A stretch of 13,365 bases of DNA from VRUE01 sp035554595. Lineage in GTDB: Bacteria > Actinomycetota > Thermoleophilia > Solirubrobacterales > 70-9. A program made the translations under genes and the position numbers. Below the pieces are notes generated by a model, which saw only the letters and a program-made list of their open reading frames with translations, ran no database searches and was not told the origin of the DNA. Of this stretch, positions 1-9,400 are shown piece by piece. Positions within the stretch are counted from its first letter, which is position 1. Every line of letters starts with the position of its first letter. The DNA is taken from positions 1-13,365 of the forward strand of contig DATMIH010000157.1 of assembly GCA_035554595.1 (NCBI GenBank), in the 5' to 3' direction.

Positions 1-1142
1 AGGTCTTCCGGCCGATCTCGCGCAAGTACGACGAGGCCGAGCACTCCTACCCCAAGGAGCTCGACATGCTGGCCTCGCTGATCGACGGCATGAACGAGGG
101 CTCCGACATTGGCGGCGCCGGTGCCGCCGGCGTCCGCCGCGAGTCCAACGACGGCGGCGAGAACCGCAACGGCTCCAACCTCTCGACCGTGCTCGGGGTC
201 ATCGAGCTCTGCTGGGGCGACGTCGGCCTGCTGCTCTCGATGCCGCGCCAGGGCCTCGGCAACTCAGCGATCGCCTCGGTGGCGACCCCGGAGCAGCTCG
301 ACTACTACGGCGGGCATTGGGCGGCGATGGCGATCACCGAGCCCGAAGCGGGCTCCGACTCGGCCGCGATCCGCACCACCGCCGAGCTCGACGGCGACGA
401 GTACGTGCTCAACGGCGAGAAGATCTTCGTCACCTCGGGCGACCGGGCGGACCTGATCGTGGTCTGGGCCTCGCTCGACCGCGACAAGGGCCGGGCGGCG
501 ATCAAGTCGTTCATCGTCGAGCGCGACAACCCCGGCCTGAAGCTCGACCGGCTCGAGCACAAGCTCGGGATCCGGGCCTCCGATACCGCCAACTTCACCC
601 TGCAGGACTGCCGGGTGCCGAAGGAGGCGCTGCTCGGCAGCCCCGAGGTCAACGTCAAGGAGGGCTTCGCCGGGGCGATGCAGACGTTCGACAACACGCG
701 GCCGCTGGTCGCGGCGATGGCGGTCGGCGTCGCCCGCGCCTCGCTGGAGGAGACGCGCAAGCAGCTCGCCGAGGCGAGTGTCGAGATCGACTACGACACG
801 CCGGCGCTCTCGCAGTCGGCAGCCGCGGCCCGTTACCTCGAGATGGAGTCCGACTACGAGGCGTCGCTGCTGCTCACCCTGCAGGCGGCCTGGATGGCCG
901 ACAACGGCAAGCCGAACTCGCTGCAGGCCTCGATGGCCAAGGCGAAGGCGGGGCGCACCTGCGTCGACGTCGCGCTCGGCTGCGTCGAGCTGTGTGGCTC
1001 GGTCGGCTACGGCGAGAACGAGCTGCTCGAGAAGTGGGCGAGGGACGCGAAGATCCTCGACATCTTTGAGGGGACTCAACAGATTCAGCTGCTGATTGTG
1101 GCTCGGCAGTTGCTGGGGAAGAGCTCTAGCGAACTGCGGTAG
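1..1142 (+). CDS. Acyl-CoA dehydrogenase, 5' end outside window
   Basis: Flavoenzyme that introduces the alpha-beta double bond into an acyl-CoA and passes electrons to ETF. It is cytosolic and belongs to beta-oxidation-type catabolism. The frame is open from base 3, so 379 codons are visible and the true start lies upstream; the ATG at 66 is internal, because the preceding codons (RPISRKYDEAEH...PKELD) read as a normal N-terminal helix of the family. Counting from that internal Met, the FAD/substrate signature TEPEAGSD is at 91-98, followed by the beta-domain (GEKIFVTSGDRADL...), and the C-terminal helical domain ends with DIFEGTQQIQ, whose Glu335 sits where medium-chain dehydrogenases carry the catalytic base. 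The chain-length specificity cannot be read. The last 25 or so codons switch to GC-poorer third positions, unlike the rest of the gene. The family call is firm; the exact substrate is unknown. Confidence 0.95.
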   Translation, partial: VFRPISRKYDEAEHSYPKELDMLASLIDGMNEGSDIGGAGAAGVRRESNDGGENRNGSNLSTVLGVIELCWGDVGLLLSMPRQGLGNSAIASVATPEQLDYYGGHWAAMAITEPEAGSDSAAIRTTAELDGDEYVLNGEKIFVTSGDRADLIVVWASLDRDKGRAAIKSFIVERDNPGLKLDRLEHKLGIRASDTANFTLQDCRVPKEALLGSPEVNVKEGFAGAMQTFDNTRPLVAAMAVGVARASLEETRKQLAEASVEIDYDTPALSQSAAAARYLEMESDYEASLLLTLQAAWMADNGKPNSLQASMAKAKAGRTCVDVALGCVELCGSVGYGENELLEKWARDAKILDIFEGTQQIQLLIVARQLLGKSSSELR

Positions 1143-1146
1143 CGCT

Positions 1147-1249
1147 GGGAGGGCCGGTGCCCCTCCCGCTGAGACCGTTGCGCAGCAGGTCGTGGCAGGA
1201 GGCTCAGGCGTGGTCTCTAAGCCTCATCGGGAGGGGCACCGGCCCTCCC
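1147..1249. repeat. 103-bp inverted-repeat element after the acyl-CoA dehydrogenase gene
   Basis: The arms at 1147-1167 and 1229-1249 are perfect 21-bp reverse complements, built from GGGAGGG, CCGGTGC and CCCTCCC. Each arm is itself nearly palindromic (GGGAGGG pairs with CCCTCCC), so the element can fold as one long hairpin or as two small ones. Inside, GAGACC (1173-1178) can pair with GGTCTC (1212-1217). It begins four bases after the stop codon. This suggests a terminator or a REP/BIME-like element; there is no clear T tract. The structure is seen; the role is inferred. Confidence 0.75.
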
Positions 1250-1298
1250 GACCCATCCTCAGGTTCACCGCGTGGCCTCCTAGGGCAGACTGCGGGCC

Positions 1299-2771
1299 TT
1301 GAACTTCATTGAGGACGTCATGGAGCGATCGCCGGCTTCGCGGCTTGGGATAGTTGCCGTTGATTCGGAAGGGAATCGGCGGGACTGGTACTTCGGCGAA
1401 TTGATTGCCCAATCGGCGGGGCTCTCGGGGGCGTTTGCTGCTCGTGGGGTCAAGCGGGGCGACGTGGTGATGACTCTCGTTGGGAACCGGATTGAGTGGG
1501 TGCTCTCGTTGCTGGCCTGCTGGCGGATGGGGGCGGTGGCGCTGCCCTGCAGCACGATGTTGCGGCGGCAGGATTTGGCCTTGCGGGTGGCTGCGGCTGA
1601 TCCGAAGCTTTGTGTGGGTGAGGACTCGTTGTTGGCTGAACTGCCGGATGGGGTGGCGACGATGACCATGGGTGAGGTCGCGGCGGCGCTCGATGAGGAT
1701 CTGCCGCAGGAGACGCCGGCGCCGGTTGAAGACATGGGCGCGGAGGATCCGGCGCTGATCGTCTTTACCTCAGGCACCACCGGCGAGCCGCGTGGGGTCG
1801 TGCATGGCTATCGCTACCTGCTTGGCCAGCAGGGGCAGGCCGAGCACTGGTTTGGCGCGCGCAAGGGGGAGTTGGCCTGGTGCACCACGGCGACTGGGTG
1901 GTCGAAGTCAGCTCGTAATGTCTTCCTTGCCCCTTGGCTAACTGGGGCTGCGGCAGTGATCCACGACGGGCGCTTCGACCCGGCGGAGCGGCTCGACTTC
2001 GTTGAGGCGCTCGGCGTCAACGTGCTCTGCCAGGCACCGACCGAGTACCGGATGATCGCCAAGCGCACCACCCTGCGTCCCCTCCCCGCCTTGCGCCGCA
2101 TGGTCTCCGCCGGCGAGCCGCTGGAGGCGGAGACGATCGCCGCCTGGCGCGCGGCGACGGGGCTGGAGGCCGCCGACGGCTACGGCCAGACCGAGACCGG
2201 CCACGTCAGCGGCAACCATGTCGGCGTGCCGGTCCGCGAGGGCTCGATGGGCAAGCCGCTGCCCGGCCTGGAGACCCAAATCGTCCCCGCCGAGGGAACA
2301 GAAGGCGGCGGCCCGGCCGCGGGCGAACTCCAGCTGCGCGCCGCCTCCTCCCCCACCTTCTTCTCGCGCTACCTCGACGGCGAGCGCTTCGAGGGCGAGT
2401 GGTGGGCGACCGGCGACCTGGTTCGCGAAGACGAGGACGGCTACCTCTTCTTCGAGGGCCGCAACGACGACATCATCCTCTCCTCCGGCTACCGGATCGG
2501 GCCCTTCGAGGTGGAGTCAGCGCTTCTCTCTCACCCGGCCGTAGCCGAAGCCGCCGCGGTCGCCGCGCCGGACCCCGAGCGCGGCGCGGTCGTGCGGGCA
2601 ATCGTCGTGCCCAACGGGCGCGAGCCGAGCGAGGAGCTGGCTCGCGAGCTGCAAGAGCACTGCAAGCGCGAGACCGCCCCCTACAAGTTCCCCCGCATCG
2701 TCGAGTTCGCCGCCGAGCTGCCAAAGACGAGCAGCGGCAAGGTCAAGCGGGCGCAGCTGCGCCAGGGGTAA
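1299..2771 (+). CDS. AMP-forming acyl-CoA synthetase (ACS/ACSM-like ligase)
   Basis: ANL-superfamily enzyme that activates a carboxylic acid with ATP to an acyl-AMP and then to an acyl-CoA, in the cytosol. Visible motifs in the 490 residues: P-loop TSGTTGEPRG (157-166), DGYGQTETG (293-301), ATGDL (370-374), GRNDDII (387-393) leading to the hinge and mobile C-terminal domain, and PKTSSGK with the adenylation Lys481. Length and motif order fit medium-chain or acetate-type ligases; the acid cannot be named. The start is TTG at 1299, the first usable codon after an in-frame TAG at 1281; ATG at 1320 is the alternative and would remove seven residues. No strong Shine-Dalgarno is visible. The first ~660 bases use GGG, TTG, GTT and GCT heavily, while the rest has normal GC3. 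It probably supplies acyl-CoA substrates to enzymes such as the dehydrogenase upstream. Confidence 0.93.
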   Translation: MNFIEDVMERSPASRLGIVAVDSEGNRRDWYFGELIAQSAGLSGAFAARGVKRGDVVMTLVGNRIEWVLSLLACWRMGAVALPCSTMLRRQDLALRVAAADPKLCVGEDSLLAELPDGVATMTMGEVAAALDEDLPQETPAPVEDMGAEDPALIVFTSGTTGEPRGVVHGYRYLLGQQGQAEHWFGARKGELAWCTTATGWSKSARNVFLAPWLTGAAAVIHDGRFDPAERLDFVEALGVNVLCQAPTEYRMIAKRTTLRPLPALRRMVSAGEPLEAETIAAWRAATGLEAADGYGQTETGHVSGNHVGVPVREGSMGKPLPGLETQIVPAEGTEGGGPAAGELQLRAASSPTFFSRYLDGERFEGEWWATGDLVREDEDGYLFFEGRNDDIILSSGYRIGPFEVESALLSHPAVAEAAAVAAPDPERGAVVRAIVVPNGREPSEELARELQEHCKRETAPYKFPRIVEFAAELPKTSSGKVKRAQLRQG

Positions 2772-2780
2772 CCTGACCGA

Positions 2781-3293
2781 GTGACCGCCAGCAGCCAGTC
2801 AACCGACGCCGCTACCGTCGGCCGCGCCTACTTCGAGGCGGTAGGCCGACGCGACCTCGACGCGATGACCGCCTTCTACGAGCCAGGTGGGACCGGCGAG
2901 ATCCACGGCCTGGTCGAGCTCCATGTGCCGGGCTCCTACCGCGCCTGGTTCGGCGACCTCTTCGCCGCCTTTCCGGACTTCGAGCTGGAGATCGTCGAGG
3001 TGGTCGCCGAGGGGAACAAGGCCGTCGTCCGCTGGAGCGCAACCGGCAACTTCAACGGCTCAACTCGCTTCGAAGGGCTCGACCCCAACGGCGCCCGGGT
3101 CGAGATTCAGGGATGCGACGTGCTCACCATCCGCAACGGCCGCATTCAGCGCAACGACGCCTACCTGAACGCCGCCGACCTCGCCCGTCAGCTCGGCGCC
3201 CTACCCCCGTCCGGCTCACCGGTTGAGCGGGCAATGACCGCCGCGCTCAACATCAAGACCCATCTCGCCGACGCGATCCACCAGCGCAACTAG
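2781..3293 (+). CDS. SnoaL-like / NTF2-fold protein
   Basis: A 170-residue protein with the SnoaL/ester-cyclase pattern of the NTF2-like fold: an N-terminal helix AATVGRAYFEAVGRRDLDAM, an AFYEP turn, PGSYRAWFGDLFAAFPDFELEI in the middle, and the strand run VRWSATG...GARVEIQGCDVLTIRNGRI. Family members are small cyclases, isomerases or steroid-binding proteins, and many have no known substrate; I cannot assign a reaction. It starts at GTG nine bases after the ligase stop codon, with AGGGG overlapping the ligase end as a likely ribosome site, so it is probably translated from the same message. About 40 residues after the NTF2 core (ADLARQLGAL... to the end) form an extra, probably helical tail. 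Chemistry on the ligase product is a reasonable but unproven guess. Confidence 0.8.
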   Translation: MTASSQSTDAATVGRAYFEAVGRRDLDAMTAFYEPGGTGEIHGLVELHVPGSYRAWFGDLFAAFPDFELEIVEVVAEGNKAVVRWSATGNFNGSTRFEGLDPNGARVEIQGCDVLTIRNGRIQRNDAYLNAADLARQLGALPPSGSPVERAMTAALNIKTHLADAIHQRN

Positions 3294-3299
3294 CGGAAA

Positions 3300-3314
3300 C
3301 GCGCGAACCGCGCG
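3300..3314. terminator. Small GC hairpin between convergent genes
   Basis: CGCGCG-AAC-CGCGCG is a perfect 6-bp stem with a 3-nt loop. It lies in the 27-bp gap between the converging SnoaL-like and GGDEF-EAL genes. It has no T tract on either side, so a bidirectional terminator role is only suggested by position. Confidence 0.35.
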
Positions 3315-3320
3315 ACGGCA

Positions 3321-4724
3321 TTAGAGCGCCTCGGCGACGTCAATCGGGCGCCCCAGGTGGTAACCCTGAGCCATGTCGACGCCGTACTCGCGCAGCATCT
3401 GCGCCGTGACATCGTCCTGCACGTACTCGGCGATCGTCGTCTTGCCGAGGCCGCGGGCGATCTGCACGATCGCCTGGACCGTGAGCTGATCGGCGTCGCT
3501 GTTGGGCATGTCGCGAATGAAGGAGCCGTCGATCTTGATCAGGTCGAAGGGGATGCTCTTCAGGTAGTGGAAGGGCCCGAAGCCGGCGCCGTAGTCGTCG
3601 ATCGCGACCTGGCAGCCGAACTCGGTGATGCGATCGGCGAAGCCCGCCGCCGCTTCGTAGTCGTGGACGGGCGCGGTCTCGGTGATCTCGAAGGTGCAGC
3701 GCGCCGGGTCGGCCTCGCCTTCGTCGAGCTGCCGCTCGATGTATTCGAGCACCGAGCGGTCGGCGACAGAGGCGCCGGAGAGGTTGACGTGCAGCGAAAC
3801 CGGATCGCCGTCCTGCTCGCGCTGGGCGAGCAGCCCCAGCGCCTGTCCAACCACCCAGCGATCGAGCTCCTGCACCATGCCGGAGCGCTCGGCAGCCTCG
3901 ATAAAAGATGCGGCGGGCAGTAGTTCACCGTTCTCCCCGGTCATCCGCAGCAGCAGCTCGTAGCGCTCAATCCCGCCCGAGGCGAGCGAACGGATCGGCT
4001 GCGTGTGCAGGCTGAGTCGGTCCTGGGTGAGCGCGTCGCGGATCCGCGCACTGGTCGTCTGCCGGCGCAGCTGCTGGCGCTGCGGCTCGCTCGGGTCCTG
4101 AAAGAGAGCGATCTGGTTGCGCCCGTCCTCCTTCGCCCTATACATCGCCTGGTCGGCGGCGACCAGGACCGCCTCGGCGCCGATTCCGCGTTCGCCGCCG
4201 AACATCGTGATGCCGACACTGATCGTCGCCTGCTCGATATCGACGCCCGCCGCAGCTTTCTCCGCGACCTGGGCCCGCAGGTCCTCGCCCAGCTGCAGCG
4301 CCCCGGCGGTTTCGGCCTGCGGCATCAGCACCGCGAACTCATCGCCGGAGAGCCGCGCGACGATGTCGGTGGCCCGCACCCGCTCCCGCATGATCGCGGC
4401 GACATGGCGAATCAGGTTGTCGCCGGCGTGATGGCCGAGCGCGTCGTTGATCCCCTTGAGGCCGTCGATGTCGATGATCATCACCGCGCCTTGGCCGCCG
4501 TAACGGGCGGTGAAGGAGACGTACTGGTCGAGCTCAGCGCGGAAGCGGCGGCGATCGAGCAGGCCGGTCAGCGAGTCGTGATCGGCCAGGTAGCGCAGCT
4601 CAGCCTCGGTCTTCTCGGCCTTGGCAAGCGCCTCATCGATGACCCTGCGGTCCTCGGAATCTAGCTTGGCAAGCACCGACTCAATCACCGGATCGCTTTG
4701 GATTGGGGGATCTTCGCGGGTCAA
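3321..4724 (-). CDS. Cytoplasmic GGDEF-EAL cyclic-di-GMP signalling protein
   Basis: A 467-residue hybrid of a diguanylate cyclase domain and a c-di-GMP phosphodiesterase domain. No membrane or PAS sensor is seen; residues 1-45 are helical and charged. GGDEF domain about 46-208: metal/substrate motif IDIDGLKGINDALGHHAGD, signature SGDEF (126-130), and a possible I-site RATD (117-120) five residues before it. EAL domain about 225-467: ELLLR (256-260) in place of EALLR, NLSG (314-317), FEITET (345-350), IDDYGAG (375-381), KIDG (397-400), AEYVQ (432-436) and QGYHLGRP (453-460). The main metal and catalytic residues of EAL domains are present, so phosphodiesterase activity is plausible; SGDEF leaves cyclase activity uncertain. 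The start is TTG at 4724, the first start codon after an upstream in-frame TGA (4767-4769). It is divergent from the yyaL-like gene. Confidence 0.95.
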   Translation of the reverse strand: MTREDPPIQSDPVIESVLAKLDSEDRRVIDEALAKAEKTEAELRYLADHDSLTGLLDRRRFRAELDQYVSFTARYGGQGAVMIIDIDGLKGINDALGHHAGDNLIRHVAAIMRERVRATDIVARLSGDEFAVLMPQAETAGALQLGEDLRAQVAEKAAAGVDIEQATISVGITMFGGERGIGAEAVLVAADQAMYRAKEDGRNQIALFQDPSEPQRQQLRRQTTSARIRDALTQDRLSLHTQPIRSLASGGIERYELLLRMTGENGELLPAASFIEAAERSGMVQELDRWVVGQALGLLAQREQDGDPVSLHVNLSGASVADRSVLEYIERQLDEGEADPARCTFEITETAPVHDYEAAAGFADRITEFGCQVAIDDYGAGFGPFHYLKSIPFDLIKIDGSFIRDMPNSDADQLTVQAIVQIARGLGKTTIAEYVQDDVTAQMLREYGVDMAQGYHLGRPIDVAEAL

Positions 4725-4876
4725 CTCACTGAAGTTAGAACTTTCCGCGGCGGTTCGGATCGGGGCTCACGCACTAGCACCAAGAATGCATACGAATTTC
4801 ATCTACTCGGTATTGCCAATCGTCCGCAGTCATACGTCCACGATGGCCTCTCAGGCGTGCCGGGTAATGTGAGCGC
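4725..4876. other. Divergent intergenic region
   Basis: 152 bp separating the GGDEF-EAL gene (minus) from the yyaL-like gene (plus). It should hold promoters for both and is locally less GC-rich (around 4777-4845). I could not find a convincing -35/-10 pair with correct spacing for either gene, nor an operator-like dyad longer than a few bases. Confidence 0.4.
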
Positions 4877-6883
<2,007 letters not shown>

Positions 6884-6901
6884 TTAAAGATTGTCGGACT
6901 G

Positions 6902-9400
6902 ATGAGAGGCTCGCTGCTCACCTTCGCTGCCGGTCGTCGAGCCAAGTGGATCGTCTTCGCGGTCTGGCTCGTGGCGATCTTGATCGCCGCCGGCCCGGCA
7001 AATCTGCCAGGCAAGTTCGAAGACGCCGAAAGCAACGAGGCGACCTCCTACCTGCCAGGCGACGCCGAATCGACCGCGGCGCTGAAGGCGACCGAAGCGC
7101 TGCAAAAAGGCGAACTCGCCCCGGCGGTCGTCGTCTTTCGGCGCGACTCCGGACTCACCGCCGCCGACCGCCAAACGATTGTCAAAGACGTCGGCAAGAT
7201 GACGGCGAAGCGGTTCCCCGGCGTGGTCCCAGACGGAGTGACCGCTGCCGCTGGTGGCAACCCCGAAGGATCGACGCCGGTCCCACCCCCCGTGGAAACC
7301 AAGGGCTGCGGGAGCCCTACCACCGAGGTCCCCGGCCAGCCCGCCGGCTACGCACCCTTTGTCGGCCCCACCTGCTCGGCCGACGGCAAGGCGGCGATCG
7401 TCACCGCCTACATCAAGGGCAACGGCGAGGGCGAACGGATCGTCGACCCGGTCAAGTACTGGCGCGAAGTCCTGCCCGCCGACGACGGCGAGCTGCAGGC
7501 CAGGATCACCGGGGGCGCCGGCTTCTCCGCCGACGCGATCGAAGTCTTCGAAGGCATCAACGGGACGCTACTGCTGGCGGCGCTCAGCCTGGTGATCTTC
7601 CTGCTGATCGCGATCTACCGCTCGCCGATGTTCTTCCTAATTCCCCTGCTGGCGGTGGTGTTCGCGGAGACGTTGTCGCGCTCGCTGGGCTATGGGCTGA
7701 CCGAGCTCGGCGTCACTGTCAACGGTCAGTCGAGCTCGATCATGTCGGTCCTCGTCCTCGGCGCGGGCACCGACTACGCCCTATTGCTCGTCTCCAGATA
7801 CCGCGAGGAGCTGCACCACACAGTCGACAAGCACGAGGCGATGCGTACCGCGCTGGCCTCGGCCGGTCCGGCGATTCTCGCCTCGGCGGCAACTGTGATC
7901 GCGGCCCTCTTCTGCCTGCTGCTGGCGAGGGTGAATGGAACCGCGGGCCTGGGCCCGATCGCGGCGATGGGAATCGCTTGCGCGGCGCTCTCGATGCTGA
8001 CTCTGCTGCCAGCGCTACTGACGATCTTCGGCCGCCGCGCCTTCTGGCCCTTCGTCCCTCACACGCCGGAGACCGCACCCACCGCGGATCGAGCTTCCGA
8101 GCGAGCACAGCAGAAGATCATCAACGGCTCGGGGGCCGGTGCCCTGGTGCGGGTCATCTTGGCCAGCCTCATGGTCCTCGTGCTGCTGCCCCTGGTGCTG
8201 CTCAACTGGCTCCTGCGCGTCCCCACTCGCAGACATATTCCCTCGCTCATCGTCGGGCCGCTCGACAAAGCGGTGTTCACCCCCTACGAGATCCGCCGCC
8301 ACCGGCTCGAGCACGCCGCCGATGCAACGCACGGCTTCTGGAAACGGGTCGGCGACCGGATCAAGGGTTCGCCCAGCCGGATCATGGGGGGCTCGATCGC
8401 CACTCTGCTGGTCCTCTGCTGCGGCCTCGCCTTCTTCTCGACTGACCTGACCAGCGAAGACACTTACCGCACCGAAGTCGAATCGGTCGAAGGCCAGCAC
8501 CTGCTCGACAAGAGCTTCCCCTCGGGCACCACCGGCGTCACTGACGTCATCGCCCGGGCAAAGGAAGAAGGCACTGTGCGGGTTGCGCTGGAAGGGGTGA
8601 AAGGCGTCGAGTCGGTCACGGCAACGGTCGCGCAAGGCCCAATCGAATCGGGCGGCCCGGAAAAGGTGTTGGTCCAAGCGACCCTCGAACCCAACCCCTA
8701 CTCAACCGAGGCCTTCGACCTGATCGAACCGATCCGCGATGAAGTCCACCACTTCGAACCCCAGGCTTTGGTCGGTGGCCCGACGGCGGTCGAATTCGAC
8801 GTTCGCGACGCGGCTGGCTGGGACTCGACCGTGATCCCACCGCTGATCCTCCTCGTCGTTTTCTTGATCCTGGTCGCCCTCCTGCGCGCCGTCGTCGCAC
8901 CATTGGTCCTAATCGGCACGGTCATCCTCAGCTACCTCGCAGCGCTCGGAGTGGGCTACTTCTTCATCGACGTGATCTTCGGCTTCCCCGGCTCCGACCC
9001 CTCACTACCCCTCTTCGCCTTCGTCTTCCTGGTTGCTCTGGGAGTCGACTACAACATCTTCCTGATCGCCCGTGCCCGCGAGGAGACGATCAAACACGGT
9101 CCGGAACAGGGCATCCTGCGCGCTCTCGCGGTCACCGGAGCCGTAATCACCAGCGCCGGCATCGTCCTCGCCGGCACCTTCTCGGTGCTCGCCGTGCTGC
9201 CGCTCACCTTCCTCACCGAGCTCGGCTTCGTCGTCGCCTTCGGCGTCCTGCTCGACACCTTCCTGGTCCGCAGCATCCTCGTCCCCGCCATCGCCCTAAA
9301 GCTCGGCGACAACTTCTGGTGGCCCTCCGCGCTATCGCGGCCCGGGGGCGACGAGCCGCCTAGAGAACCGGCAGGAACTGCTCAATCTCAAACGGGGTGA
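6902..9400 (+). CDS. MMPL/RND-family membrane transporter
   Basis: An 832-residue inner-membrane protein with the RND two-repeat layout. TM1 is about 16-34, then a large extracytoplasmic loop (35-218; Cys136 and Cys158 could form a disulfide). A bundle follows: TM2 222-239, TM3 243-260, TM4 278-298 with GTDY (289-292), TM5 322-343 and TM6 351-376. In the second half, TM7 is 495-513, then a second outer loop (514-640), TM8-TM9 644-690, TM10 702-724 with GVDY (714-717) and TM11-TM12 741-800. The two Asp-Tyr pairs match the proton-relay positions of MMPL proteins. Family members export lipids, siderophores or drugs; the cargo here is unknown. Residues about 382-480 are an unusual insertion containing a 24-residue hydrophobic stretch (415-438). 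ATG 6902 lies 18 bp after the preceding stop with no good Shine-Dalgarno, suggesting co-transcription. The 3' end overlaps the glutamine synthetase gene. Confidence 0.93.
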   Translation: MRGSLLTFAAGRRAKWIVFAVWLVAILIAAGPANLPGKFEDAESNEATSYLPGDAESTAALKATEALQKGELAPAVVVFRRDSGLTAADRQTIVKDVGKMTAKRFPGVVPDGVTAAAGGNPEGSTPVPPPVETKGCGSPTTEVPGQPAGYAPFVGPTCSADGKAAIVTAYIKGNGEGERIVDPVKYWREVLPADDGELQARITGGAGFSADAIEVFEGINGTLLLAALSLVIFLLIAIYRSPMFFLIPLLAVVFAETLSRSLGYGLTELGVTVNGQSSSIMSVLVLGAGTDYALLLVSRYREELHHTVDKHEAMRTALASAGPAILASAATVIAALFCLLLARVNGTAGLGPIAAMGIACAALSMLTLLPALLTIFGRRAFWPFVPHTPETAPTADRASERAQQKIINGSGAGALVRVILASLMVLVLLPLVLLNWLLRVPTRRHIPSLIVGPLDKAVFTPYEIRRHRLEHAADATHGFWKRVGDRIKGSPSRIMGGSIATLLVLCCGLAFFSTDLTSEDTYRTEVESVEGQHLLDKSFPSGTTGVTDVIARAKEEGTVRVALEGVKGVESVTATVAQGPIESGGPEKVLVQATLEPNPYSTEAFDLIEPIRDEVHHFEPQALVGGPTAVEFDVRDAAGWDSTVIPPLILLVVFLILVALLRAVVAPLVLIGTVILSYLAALGVGYFFIDVIFGFPGSDPSLPLFAFVFLVALGVDYNIFLIARAREETIKHGPEQGILRALAVTGAVITSAGIVLAGTFSVLAVLPLTFLTELGFVVAFGVLLDTFLVRSILVPAIALKLGDNFWWPSALSRPGGDEPPREPAGTAQSQTG

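Noticed and set aside
264..1079. Long minus-strand open frame of 271 codons opposite the acyl-CoA dehydrogenase gene
   Set aside because: High GC3 makes stop codons rare in antisense frames; the translation is rich in Arg, Gly and Val repeats with no family motif, while the plus frame is clearly a dehydrogenase.
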